Positions 1 to 6,702 of a stretch of 9,307 bases of DNA are shown one piece after another. This DNA is from Bacillota bacterium (GTDB lineage Bacteria; Armatimonadota; Hebobacteria; Hebobacterales; Hebobacteraceae): positions 1 to 9,307 of the forward strand of contig DAOVEW010000018.1 in NCBI GenBank assembly GCA_030668755.1, in the 5' to 3' direction. Under the pieces are notes generated by a model, which saw only the letters and a program-made list of their open reading frames with translations, ran no database searches and was not told the DNA's origin. Made by a program: the position numbers and the translations under genes. Every line of letters begins with the position of its first letter. The first letter of the stretch is position 1.

Positions 1-1674
1 CAACCACCGGTGGCAGAGCCTGACACAGCAGGCGATTCGACCGAGTCGGAGTCGCAGGACGGGCCTCAACAGCCCCGTCTCCAACTGCTCGATTCTCAGC
101 AGGAGGGCGCGAGCGACGGAGAGACGGCTGGCGACAGCGAAGGTGGCGGAGAAGGCGGCTCCTGCGCCCGCTACGAGCTCCCGCCCTTCAGCCTGCTGAC
201 GGAGGTGCCCTCCTCCGAGGAGGCCGAGCGAGAGGCGCTGTCCGGCGTGGAGGCCCTTGAGGATGCTCTCGGCAACTACGGCATCGGCGCGCAGGTCGTG
301 GACGTCGAGCGTGGTCCGCGCGTCACGCGCTATGAGATCATGCTGCCACCGGGGGTGCGGGTGAGCAAGGTCACCAACCTGGCCGACGATCTGGCGTACG
401 CTCTGAAGGCGCTGGCGGTGCGCGTCGAAGCGCCGGTCCCCGGCAAGGGTGTTATCGGCATCGAGGTTCCGAACCCGGAGGTGACCTTCGTCCATCTGCG
501 GGATGTTCTAGAGTCGAAGGCCGCCGCGCGCGTAGCGTCCAAGATCGCATTTGCGCTGGGACGCGACATTTCCGGACATCCGATGCTGGCCGATCTGGCC
601 AGCATGCCGCATTTGCTCATCGCCGGCGCGACCAATTCCGGCAAGAGTGTTTGCCTTAACTCGATGATCGCCTCGATTCTCTTTCGGGCGCGGCCGGAAG
701 AAGTGAAGCTCCTCCTGATCGACCCCAAGCGGGTCGAGCTGAGCCTGTTCGAGGGGATCCCGCACCTAGCGGCTCCGGTGGCGCACGACGCTAAAGAGGC
801 CGCGGGGCTCTTGCGTTGGGCGATCCGAGAGATGGAGGTGCGCTACTCGCAGTTCGCCGAGCTCGGAGTGCGCAACATCAACGGCTGGAACCAACGTGCA
901 GAGGTTGAGGAGGAGGTCGAACCGCTCTACTACTTGGTGATCATCATAGACGAGCTCGCCGATCTCATGATGCAGGCGCCAACCGAGTTCGAGATCTCGA
1001 TCTGCCGACTCGCCCAGCTCGCCCGGGCGACGGGGATCCACCTCGTGGTGGCTACCCAGCGGCCGTCGGTCAATGTCATCACCGGCACCATAAAGGCGAA
1101 CATCGCCTCCCGCATTGCTTTTGCGGTCGCCTCACAGGTGGACTCTCGGACCATACTCGATATCAACGGCGCGGAGAGGCTGGTGGGCTCCGGCGACATG
1201 CTCTACCTTCCGCTCGATGCCCCAACGGGGAAGCCGGTGCGAATCCAAGGAGCGTACATCAGCGAGCGCGACACAAACGCCCTCGTCGGCTTCCTGAAGA
1301 AGCAGGCGAAGCCCCAGTACTCCCAGGGCGCCGTCGAAAGCGTCGGCTCAGTTGTCCTCAAGGGCGGCGAAGACGACAGTGTCGAGGATCCAATGTTCGA
1401 GAAGGCGCTGGACTTCGTGCTTGCCACGAAGCACGCCTCTGCCTCGATGCTTCAGCGGAAGTTCAAGCTGGGCTACACCCGCGCCGCACGGCTGATAGAC
1501 ATGATGGAGGAGCGGGGGTATGTCGGCCCTCACGACGGACGGAAGGCCCGCGAGGTCTACGCGACTACCGCCGACCGGATTGCCGAACTTGCCCGCCGCG
1601 GCTTCTCAGAGGATCTCGAAACCGACGACGTCGAGCCCGAGGAGGAAGAGCCGGAGGGGTTTGAGGACGAGTGA
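1..1674 (+). CDS. ftsK: DNA translocase FtsK/SpoIIIE, 5'-partial
   Basis: ATP-driven double-stranded DNA pump that moves chromosome ends through the closing division septum; the family acts as a hexamer anchored in the membrane. The visible part, numbered from a GTG at 10, starts with a Ser/Glu/Gly-rich linker (about 1-55). The alpha/beta motor follows, with Walker A GATNSGKS at 206-213, Walker [11 protein letters not shown] at 311-320 (D314, E315) and the [12 protein letters not shown] segment at 348-359. The C-terminal gamma winged helix (about 459-517, [20 protein letters not shown]) reads polar DNA motifs in this family. An acidic tail ends the protein. The frame is open to the left edge, so the GTG at 10 is probably not the true start; the membrane-spanning N-terminus normally found in FtsK would lie outside the window. 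Its stop overlaps the next gene. FtsK versus SpoIIIE naming cannot be decided from this part. Confidence 0.96.
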   Translation, partial: QPPVAEPDTAGDSTESESQDGPQQPRLQLLDSQQEGASDGETAGDSEGGGEGGSCARYELPPFSLLTEVPSSEEAEREALSGVEALEDALGNYGIGAQVVDVERGPRVTRYEIMLPPGVRVSKVTNLADDLAYALKALAVRVEAPVPGKGVIGIEVPNPEVTFVHLRDVLESKAAARVASKIAFALGRDISGHPMLADLASMPHLLIAGATNSGKSVCLNSMIASILFRARPEEVKLLLIDPKRVELSLFEGIPHLAAPVAHDAKEAAGLLRWAIREMEVRYSQFAELGVRNINGWNQRAEVEEEVEPLYYLVIIIDELADLMMQAPTEFEISICRLAQLARATGIHLVVATQRPSVNVITGTIKANIASRIAFAVASQVDSRTILDINGAERLVGSGDMLYLPLDAPTGKPVRIQGAYISERDTNALVGFLKKQAKPQYSQGAVESVGSVVLKGGEDDSVEDPMFEKALDFVLATKHASASMLQRKFKLGYTRAARLIDMMEERGYVGPHDGRKAREVYATTADRIAELARRGFSEDLETDDVEPEEEEPEGFEDE

Positions 1675-2008
1675 ATCATACACCGCAGAGAACAGTATTA
1701 GCGAAGCGGTGATCGGGGCAGCCATAGAGGGGCACCGGCACCTTGGTCCCGGGCTGCTGGAGTCAGCCTACGAAGCCTGTCTCTGTCGGGAACTCGAGTT
1801 CCGACAGCTTTCCTTTGAGCGGCAGGAGCCGCTCCGCGTCAGCCACAAAGGCCAGTCTGTGGATAGTGGGTATCGGCTCGATCTGGTGGCGGAGGGGCTG
1901 GTGGTGGTGGAGATCAAGGCCGTTGACGCTCTGCTGCCGATACACCAGGCGCAGGTTCTCACGTATCTCCGGTTGACGGGGCTGCGTCTCCGCGGTGAGA
2001 AGCAGTGA
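1661..2008 (+). CDS. GxxExxY family protein, C-terminally truncated
   Basis: Member of the GxxExxY family (PD-(D/E)xK_3, nuclease-like fold; cellular role not established). The name motif appears as GLLESAY, preceded by [16 protein letters not shown]. The nuclease-like core follows: SGYRLDLV gives the Asp, and VVVEIKAV gives the Glu-x-Lys. [18 protein letters not shown] matches the conserved helix after the core. Family members usually continue with a GLLINFN-type strand and a short tail, about 120-130 residues in total. Here the protein changes into unrelated LRGEKQ and stops at about 115 residues, exactly where a repeat begins, so about 15-30 residues are missing. The chosen start is TTG 1661, which overlaps the ftsK stop by 14 bases and has a GGAGG at 1641-1645, rather far upstream. 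A longer frame from ATG 1520 lies inside ftsK and looks non-native. The gene may be functional, or a decaying remnant. Confidence 0.72.
   Translation: MRTSESYTAENSISEAVIGAAIEGHRHLGPGLLESAYEACLCRELEFRQLSFERQEPLRVSHKGQSVDSGYRLDLVAEGLVVVEIKAVDALLPIHQAQVLTYLRLTGLRLRGEKQ
1681..1691 (+). repeat. Left arm of imperfect inverted repeat around GxxExxY gene
   Basis: The sequence caccgcagaga at the left end of the GxxExxY gene matches, with one mismatch in 11, the reverse complement of tctccgcggtg at 1987-1997, which sits at the point where the protein loses family similarity. The pair therefore brackets the conserved part of the gene. The match is short, and the left arm is itself translated, so chance cannot be excluded. 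Confidence 0.4.
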
Positions 2009-2023
2009 ACCCCAGAGGCGCGG
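1982..2023. repeat. Imperfect inverted repeat at the 3' end of GxxExxY
   Basis: Arm 1982-1996 (ctgcgtctccgcggt) pairs with arm 2009-2023 (accccagaggcgcgg) over 15 positions, with 11 Watson-Crick pairs, 2 G-U pairs and 2 mismatches. The 12-base loop holds the GxxExxY stop codon. The text of both arms resembles the 'accgcagagacgcagag' type of dispersed repeat that I recall from many GC-rich bacterial genomes; that is recollection, and no second full copy is in this window. It has no T-tract, so it does not look like an intrinsic terminator. Confidence 0.45.
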
Positions 2024-2045
2024 AGAGCCCGGAGGAGGGCAGAAA

Positions 2046-2070
2046 GGGGCAGGAGACTCGCTCCTGCCCT
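2046..2070. terminator. Strong GC hairpin, possible terminator or repeat element
   Basis: A perfect 9-bp stem, gggcaggag (2047-2055) with ctcctgccc (2061-2069), is closed by a 5-base loop and extended by one G-U pair (2046/2070). It lies 38 bases past the GxxExxY stop. No T-tract follows on the plus strand; on the minus strand the stem is followed only by a weak cctttct. It could stop ftsK-operon transcripts weakly, protect RNA ends, or be part of a repeat element. Confidence 0.5.
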
Positions 2071-2096
2071 GCGAAACTGCGAGACCGACAGACCGC

Positions 2097-2122
2097 GAGG
2101 GAACGCCCCAGGCCGTTCCTTC
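2097..2122 (+). promoter_or_regulatory. Hairpin in the MFS gene leader
   Basis: A 9-bp stem with one G-U pair (2097-2105 with 2114-2122) and an 8-base loop (ccccaggc) lies 25 bases before the MFS start codon. Together with the hairpin at 2046-2070 it makes two closely spaced structures in the leader. It could influence RNA stability or translation of the permease; there is no direct sign of a known riboswitch or of a T-tract. Confidence 0.35.
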
Positions 2123-2147
2123 CGCGATCGGGGAGATTGCCGGGTAG

Positions 2148-3335
2148 ATGAGCAGTGGGGAAAGCCGACCGACTCGCGACCTCCGGCGCGAGCTGATGAT
2201 ATTCCTGATGGCCGTCGGCGTGCTTGGGCTCAGCGGCAGCATCTTCGAGACCACCTTCAACAACTTCCTCAACGACACGTTCAGCATCACAGCCGAGGCG
2301 CGCGGCAAGCTCGAGTTCCCTCGAGAGCTGCCCGGCTTCCTCGTCGCGGCAATGGGCGGGATGCTGTTCTTTCTCTCTGAGATCAGACTTGGCGCCCTCT
2401 CGGCTGTGGGTATTGCGCTCGGTATCGCGGGCCTCGCTCTGGTTGGCGGCAGCTACCCCTTGATGATTGTCTTCATGGTGATCTGGAGCGCCGGCAACCA
2501 CCTGCTCATGCCGGTCAACAGCACCATAGCGCTCAGCCTGGCGCCTCCAGACCGCCGGGCGGCAAGGCTGGGCCAGATCGGGGCCGTCGGGATGGGGGGC
2601 AGCATTGTCGGCGCCGTGGTCGTGTGGGGCGGTCTGCAGTACCTGGGTGCGAGCTACAGCACTACCTTCACGATCGCGGCCTGTGGGGCGGTCGTGGTGG
2701 CGGCGATGATATCGCGGATGGGCCCTCTCCCGGCGCGCGCTGCGCGAAGGCCGAAGCTCGTGCTGAAGCGGAAGTATCTGCTCTTCTACCTGCTCAATAT
2801 CTTCTCCGGCGCGCGCAAGCAGATCTTCATAACGTTCGGCCCGTGGGTGCTCATCAAAGTGTTTGGAGAGCCCGCGCCCACGATTGCAAAGCTCTGGATC
2901 GTCTCGTCAGCGATCGGTATCATAGTCCAGCCCCAGCTCGGCAAGCTAATAGACCGCGTCGGCGAGCGCGCGATCTTGATGGCGGATGCTCTGCTGCTCA
3001 TCGCCGTCTGCATGGGCTACGGCTTCGCCGAGCAACTGCCTCTGCTCAAGCCAGTGCGCCTGGTATATGCCTGCTATGTGCTGGATCACGTTCTGTTCGC
3101 CACGGCCATCGCGCGTGCCACCTACCTGGACAAGATCGCAGAGGACGAAGCCGACATCCATGCGTCGCTCTCGTTGGGAGTGACCATCGACCACGCAGTG
3201 TCGATGTCGATACCCACGGCAGGCGGTCTGCTGTGGGTCGCGTACGGTTTCCCCTATGTCTTCCTCGCTGCGGCCGCAATCGCCGCGCTCAACTTCGTGG
3301 CCGCCGGTTTCGTGAGGATTCCGCGGTTGCCCTAG
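2148..3335 (+). CDS. MFS-type permease
   Basis: Integral inner-membrane protein of 395 residues, the usual size for a major facilitator superfamily transporter. A short charged N-terminus (about 1-15) is followed by about 11-12 hydrophobic segments, near residues 15-37, 62-76, 80-101, 104-127, 140-165, 169-189, 210-235, 247-262, 275-292, 304-325, 340-360 and 365-388. They form two halves joined by a basic cytoplasmic loop (about 190-210, RMGPLPARAARRPKLVLKRK). The first helix holds ETTFNNFLNDTF and the second follows FPRELPGF, which looks like a distinct MFS subgroup. The substrate cannot be read from the sequence. ATG 2148 has a GGGGAG at 2130-2135, 12 bases upstream, which is somewhat far. 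Next downstream, across a 382-base gap, are two sulfatase-like genes, so a sulfated or phosphorylated organic solute is one possible cargo; this is inference from position only. Confidence 0.85.
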   Translation: MSSGESRPTRDLRRELMIFLMAVGVLGLSGSIFETTFNNFLNDTFSITAEARGKLEFPRELPGFLVAAMGGMLFFLSEIRLGALSAVGIALGIAGLALVGGSYPLMIVFMVIWSAGNHLLMPVNSTIALSLAPPDRRAARLGQIGAVGMGGSIVGAVVVWGGLQYLGASYSTTFTIAACGAVVVAAMISRMGPLPARAARRPKLVLKRKYLLFYLLNIFSGARKQIFITFGPWVLIKVFGEPAPTIAKLWIVSSAIGIIVQPQLGKLIDRVGERAILMADALLLIAVCMGYGFAEQLPLLKPVRLVYACYVLDHVLFATAIARATYLDKIAEDEADIHASLSLGVTIDHAVSMSIPTAGGLLWVAYGFPYVFLAAAAIAALNFVAAGFVRIPRLP

Positions 3336-3376
3336 CCCATCGCTTCGGTCCGCCGACGGGACCGAGCAGGGATGGG
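3336..3376 (+). terminator. Nested hairpin directly after the MFS stop codon
   Basis: An inner 7-bp stem, tcggtcc (3345-3351) with ggaccga (3359-3365), has a 7-base loop. It is enclosed by an outer 6-bp stem, cccatc (3336-3341) with gatggg (3371-3376). The structure begins on the base after the TAG. There is no T-tract, so it would be a weak or factor-assisted terminator, or an RNA 3'-end protector. Its position argues that the MFS transcript ends or is processed here. Confidence 0.45.
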
Positions 3377-3717
3377 GGAGAGGAGACCGGGCAACTGCAG
3401 GCGCGCGTCGCCCAGCTGAACGACTTACTCTCTCCTCTCCTGGAGCTAGTGGCGAGCACCGTGAATGGACGCGTGGAGGCGCGCCTGGCGGAGCGCGACC
3501 GCTCCTGGGAATGGGCATGCCGTCTTAGAGGCCACCCGGCGGCCCATTTTCAAAGGGCCCAATCAGTGCTCGGAGATTGGGACGGCTGGCCCGCGCTCGA
3601 ACGGCGCGAGGCCTTGCAGGACGGAGCCTGATTGGGGGTGAATGTCGGTCTGTACAGCCGAGCTGCCCGAGAGGGCGAGAGGGATTGGAGGCAAATCCCG
3701 AGACTGGGGCGACAAGC
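3377..3717. other. Intergenic stretch without a convincing gene
   Basis: About 340 bases lie between the MFS terminator-like hairpin and the first sulfatase start. Plus frame 2 stays open from the MFS region to TGA 3629-3631 and reads protein-like from about 3390 (LQARVAQLNDLLSPLLELV, then a Trp-rich DWDGW end). However, it has no ATG, GTG or TTG with a ribosome-binding site before about 3449. A short inverted repeat, ggccc (3541-3545) with gggcc (3555-3559), lies inside. I see no clear sigma70 promoter for the sulfatases, although this stretch should hold one. Confidence 0.5.
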
Positions 3718-5223
3718 ATGCGCAGTGACAGACGGCCGAATGTCGTTCTCTTCGTGGCGGACCAGTGGCGGGCGAAGGACGCGGGGTATTGGGGGAACCC
3801 GCTTGTCGAGACGCCTCACATTGATCGGCTCGCTGCCGACGGAGCCGGCTTTCGGAGATGCTTCGTGCAGAACCCGGTGAGCACCCCGAGCCGCGCCTCC
3901 ATGGCCAGCGGGTGGTACTGCCACGTTAACGGCCACCGCACCATGCATCACATGTTGCGCCAGCACGAGCCGAACATGCTCCGCTACTTCAAGGAGGCCG
4001 GCTACCATGTCTGGTGGGGAGGGAAGAACGACATGATTGCGGAGGAGGTGATCCCCGCCTCCTGCCACGACCGTGTTGGAGGAACCGGCGGCCGGAGGAC
4101 GGTCAACGAAAGCCCTTGGAAGCCCGGCCACCGCCTCTATCACACCTTCCTGTGGGGCGAAGTGCCGGAGAACTACGGGATGTCGTTGAGCGACGACTAC
4201 GCGGCCGAGCAGGCAGTGGAGTTCATCAAGCATCCGCCTGCCGAGCCTTACTTCATGCTCGTGAATCAGAGCTACCCCCACCCGCCCTATGCGGTGCCCG
4301 AGCCATACTTCTCCATGTACGACCGCTCCCGCGTGCCTCCCCCGATTCGGCCGCCGGAGGGCTTCGCGGGCAAGCCGAAGATCCTGCGCATGGTGCACGA
4401 GCGCATGAGGATGAACGAGATCACGGAGGACGAGCTGCGAGAGATGGTGGCGGTGTACTACGGGATGATCACCAAGACAGACCGCAATCTCGGCAGCATT
4501 GTGGAGGCACTGAGAGAGCGGGGGGTGTGGGAGGACACGATCGTGGTGGCGACCTCCGATCACGGCGACTTCTGCGGCGACTATCTGCTGGCGGAGAAAA
4601 TGCAGAACACCTTTGAGGACGTTCTGACCAACATCCCCTTCGCCATTCGGGTCCCCGGCTGCGAGCCCCTGCCCGGCCCCTCCGAGTCGCTCGTAGAGTT
4701 GATTGACCTGCTGCCGACGCTGACGGAGGCCTGCGGCATTGAGCTGGGCCACACCCAGTTCGGCCGCTCGCTGCTGCCCATGCTACGTGGGGAGGCCAAA
4801 GACCACCGCCAATACGTCTTCAGCGAGGGCGGCGCGCTCGCGGCGGAGGCCCACACCCACGAGAAACCTTATGCGCCCGAGAATCTCTACTGGGCCCGCG
4901 TGGCCCTGCAGACCACGGAGCGGGAGGCCCACGGCAAGGCCGTGATGGTACGCTCGGAGAATTGGAAGTACGTCTGTCGTCTCTACGACACCGACGAGCT
5001 GTACGACCTGGACAATGACCCGGACGAGGTGCACAACTTGATAGACGATCCATCCTTGGCGGACGTCCGCCAGGAGCTGACTGCGGCCATGACGACATGG
5101 TTCATCGAGACCGGCGACCAAGTCCCATGGCGCTGGGACCTCCGGCACCCACGGGAGGACCATCCGCCGTGGTCGGAGACCGCGGCCAGGCACGGGTTCG
5201 TGAAGGATGTGACCGATGACTGA
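3718..5223 (+). CDS. Sulfatase, Ser-type active site
   Basis: Hydrolase of the sulfatase branch of the alkaline phosphatase superfamily, expected to cleave a sulfate ester; the substrate is unknown. Of 501 residues, the N-terminus RPNVVLFVADQWR (7-19) carries metal ligand D15. The signature NPVSTPSRASMASG (52-65) places Ser55 where Cys or Ser becomes formylglycine. GGKND (101-105) keeps the catalytic-site Lys but has no His after it. PHPPY (187-191) supplies a His, and TSDHGDFCGDYLLAEK (279-294) the second metal pair D281/H282. The C-terminal ENWKYVCRLYDTDELYDLDNDPDE (414-437) is typical of the family. No signal peptide is visible, so it probably acts in the cytoplasm. ATG 3718 is chosen because the protein then starts right before the first strand; the in-frame extension to 3577 is low-quality. 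No strong ribosome-binding site precedes it. It is followed 15 bases later by a second sulfatase-like gene. A phosphonate or phosphodiester substrate is possible but less likely. Confidence 0.9.
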   Translation: MRSDRRPNVVLFVADQWRAKDAGYWGNPLVETPHIDRLAADGAGFRRCFVQNPVSTPSRASMASGWYCHVNGHRTMHHMLRQHEPNMLRYFKEAGYHVWWGGKNDMIAEEVIPASCHDRVGGTGGRRTVNESPWKPGHRLYHTFLWGEVPENYGMSLSDDYAAEQAVEFIKHPPAEPYFMLVNQSYPHPPYAVPEPYFSMYDRSRVPPPIRPPEGFAGKPKILRMVHERMRMNEITEDELREMVAVYYGMITKTDRNLGSIVEALRERGVWEDTIVVATSDHGDFCGDYLLAEKMQNTFEDVLTNIPFAIRVPGCEPLPGPSESLVELIDLLPTLTEACGIELGHTQFGRSLLPMLRGEAKDHRQYVFSEGGALAAEAHTHEKPYAPENLYWARVALQTTEREAHGKAVMVRSENWKYVCRLYDTDELYDLDNDPDEVHNLIDDPSLADVRQELTAAMTTWFIETGDQVPWRWDLRHPREDHPPWSETAARHGFVKDVTDD

Positions 5224-5230
5224 GGAGGAA
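5223..5230 (+). promoter_or_regulatory. Ribosome-binding site of second hydrolase
   Basis: AGGAGGAA overlaps the last base of the upstream stop codon and ends 8 bases before ATG 5239. It is the strongest Shine-Dalgarno sequence on the plus strand here and indicates joint transcription and likely translational coupling of the two hydrolases. Confidence 0.8.
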
Positions 5231-5238
5231 GCGCAGAT

Positions 5239-6609
5239 ATGAACGTCATCGTCATTGTGCTGGACAGTTTGCGGCAGGATCATGTCAGCCTCTACAACAA
5301 GGGCCAGGGGCCATTCGACGACGTGCGTGCGTGCCATACCCCCAACCTCGACAAGTTTGCAGAGGGCTGCACCGTCTTCCACAACGCGTACCCCGAGGGG
5401 CTGCCGACGATGCCCGTGCGGCTGGCGCTGATGACTGGGCAATGGACGCTGCCGTTCCGGAGCTGGGAGCCTCTGCGAGAGACCGATATCACCATCGCAG
5501 AGATCCTCGGTGGGCGCGGGTATGTCTGCGGGCTGATCTCAGATACCTATCACTACCGGGCACCGGGGATGAACTACCACCGAGGCTTCCACGCCTATCG
5601 GTGGGTGAGAGGGCAGGAATACGATCCCTACACGTCGTCTCCCACGCGCCGCAATGTGGACGACTATGTGAACTCGAACTTCGACCACCAGTGGCGGGGG
5701 CGAGCCGGGCAGTTCCTGGCGAACACAGACGGATTCATGGAGGAGTCGCACTGGTTCCCGGCGCAAGTGGTGGACGAAAGCATCGCGTGGCTGCGAGCGA
5801 ATAGATCACATGAGAGGGTCTTCCTCTGGATAGACTCCTTCGACCCGCACGAGCCCTGGGATCCGCCGGCGCGCTGGGACACGTACGGCGCCTCAGATTA
5901 CAGCGGCCCTCGTCTCATCCTGCCGATGGGAGGCCCGATGCAGAACTGGGCCTCTCCACAGGAGGTGCGGCACATCCGCGGGCTCTACGCGGGTGAGGTC
6001 GCCTTTGTGGACCACTGCTTCGGCCGGCTGTTCGAGGCGCTCGGCGAGTTCGGCTACCTCGACGACTCGCTGGTCATCATCACGAACGACCACGGCCATC
6101 CGCTCGGCGACCACGGCAAGTTCCTGAAGGGGACCGACCGAATGCACTCTGAACTGCTGAAGTGCCCGTTCCTGATGAGGCTGCCGGGCGGCCGCAACGG
6201 CGGCAGAGAGACCAAGGCGCTCTTGCAGTTCCACGACGTACTGCCGACCATCCTGAACGTGCTGGAGATGCAGAGCGACACGATCGGCATGCACGGGCGC
6301 TCGTTTCGGCCGGTGCTGGAGGGGGACGTGGAAGACCATCGGCAGGCGGTCATCTCCGGCTATCACCCAGGGCAGGAGCGATGTGTGCGGGATGAGACGT
6401 GGTCGTACGTGCGCCGGCCCGAGGGCCAGCCCGATGAGCTCTACAATCTCGATGAGGACCCGCGCGAGACGCGCAATCTCGTAGACGAGCATCCCGAGCA
6501 GGCGCGGCGCCTCGCATCCGCGTTCGGCGCCGACTTATACCGCCCGCCGGTGCGCGCGGGGGAGGGCGTGCAGGGGCGGTACGAGATGGGGTCTGCGTCG
6601 GTTTCCTGA
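5239..6609 (+). CDS. Sulfatase-like hydrolase with Thr at the catalytic position
   Basis: Sulfatase-fold protein of the alkaline phosphatase superfamily, 456 residues. It starts directly with the first strand, MNVIVIVLDSLRQDH (metal ligand D9), followed by HTPNLDKFAEG (33-43). The position equivalent to the C/S-x-P-x-R signature reads LPTMPVRLALMTG (55-67), so the nucleophile position is Thr57 with R61 conserved. FDPHEPWDPP (201-210) and NDHGHPLGDHGKFLKG (283-298; D284, H285, then H292, K294, K297) complete the bimetal site. DELYNLDEDPRETRNLVDEHPEQ (399-421) is the usual C-terminal element. The metal site looks intact, so it is probably an enzyme. Because formylglycine cannot be made from Thr by the known routes, it may use Thr directly, as phosphate-ester members of the superfamily do; a sulfatase label is therefore uncertain. 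It sits 15 bases after the Ser-type paralogue. No signal peptide is seen. Confidence 0.87.
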   Translation: MNVIVIVLDSLRQDHVSLYNKGQGPFDDVRACHTPNLDKFAEGCTVFHNAYPEGLPTMPVRLALMTGQWTLPFRSWEPLRETDITIAEILGGRGYVCGLISDTYHYRAPGMNYHRGFHAYRWVRGQEYDPYTSSPTRRNVDDYVNSNFDHQWRGRAGQFLANTDGFMEESHWFPAQVVDESIAWLRANRSHERVFLWIDSFDPHEPWDPPARWDTYGASDYSGPRLILPMGGPMQNWASPQEVRHIRGLYAGEVAFVDHCFGRLFEALGEFGYLDDSLVIITNDHGHPLGDHGKFLKGTDRMHSELLKCPFLMRLPGGRNGGRETKALLQFHDVLPTILNVLEMQSDTIGMHGRSFRPVLEGDVEDHRQAVISGYHPGQERCVRDETWSYVRRPEGQPDELYNLDEDPRETRNLVDEHPEQARRLASAFGADLYRPPVRAGEGVQGRYEMGSASVS

Positions 6610-6610
6610 G

Positions 6611-6702
6611 TGAGATGCCTCGCGGTACTTCGCGTGACCGACGCGGTTGACGGGGACGCGCGCGGACGCTAAAATCGCAAGCTACGTATGAGATGCCTCG
6701 CG
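6611..6702. repeat. 14-base direct repeat flanking a promoter
   Basis: The sequence tgagatgcctcgcg occurs exactly at 6611-6624 and again at 6689-6702, 78 bases apart. The first copy is 22 bases before the -35 box at 6647; the second overlaps the start of the membrane-protein gene. The pair could be operator sites for a regulator bridging the promoter, or the trace of a small duplication. Confidence 0.6.
6647..6675 (+). promoter_or_regulatory. Sigma70-type promoter for the membrane-protein gene
   Basis: TTGACG at 6647-6652 and TAAAAT at 6670-6675 differ from the consensus boxes by one base each and are separated by exactly 17 bases. Transcription would begin near 6682, only about 5-6 bases before ATG 6688. 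The AT-rich -10 box stands out from very GC-rich surroundings. This separates the next gene from the sulfatase pair as its own transcription unit. Confidence 0.7.

Noticed and set aside
1520..1660. Long N-terminal extension of the GxxExxY protein
   Set aside because: It lies wholly within ftsK in another frame, is Ser/Pro/Arg-rich and has no match to the family N-terminus.
2624..3335. Plus-frame-2 open stretch overlapping the MFS gene
   Set aside because: Its product is Arg/Ala/His-rich and lies out of frame within an obvious MFS permease.
3577..3717. N-terminal extension of the first sulfatase to ATG 3577
   Set aside because: The extra 47 residues are Arg/Gly-rich without signal-peptide character, and family members start right before the PNVVLFVADQ strand, so ATG 3718 is preferred.
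3550..4752. 400-codon minus-strand frame opposite the first sulfatase
   Set aside because: His/Arg/Val-rich shadow of a gene with all sulfatase motifs on the plus strand.
6621..6638. Short hairpin cgcg...cgcg after the second hydrolase as a terminator
   Set aside because: Only a 4-bp stem without T-tract in very GC-rich DNA; expected by chance.
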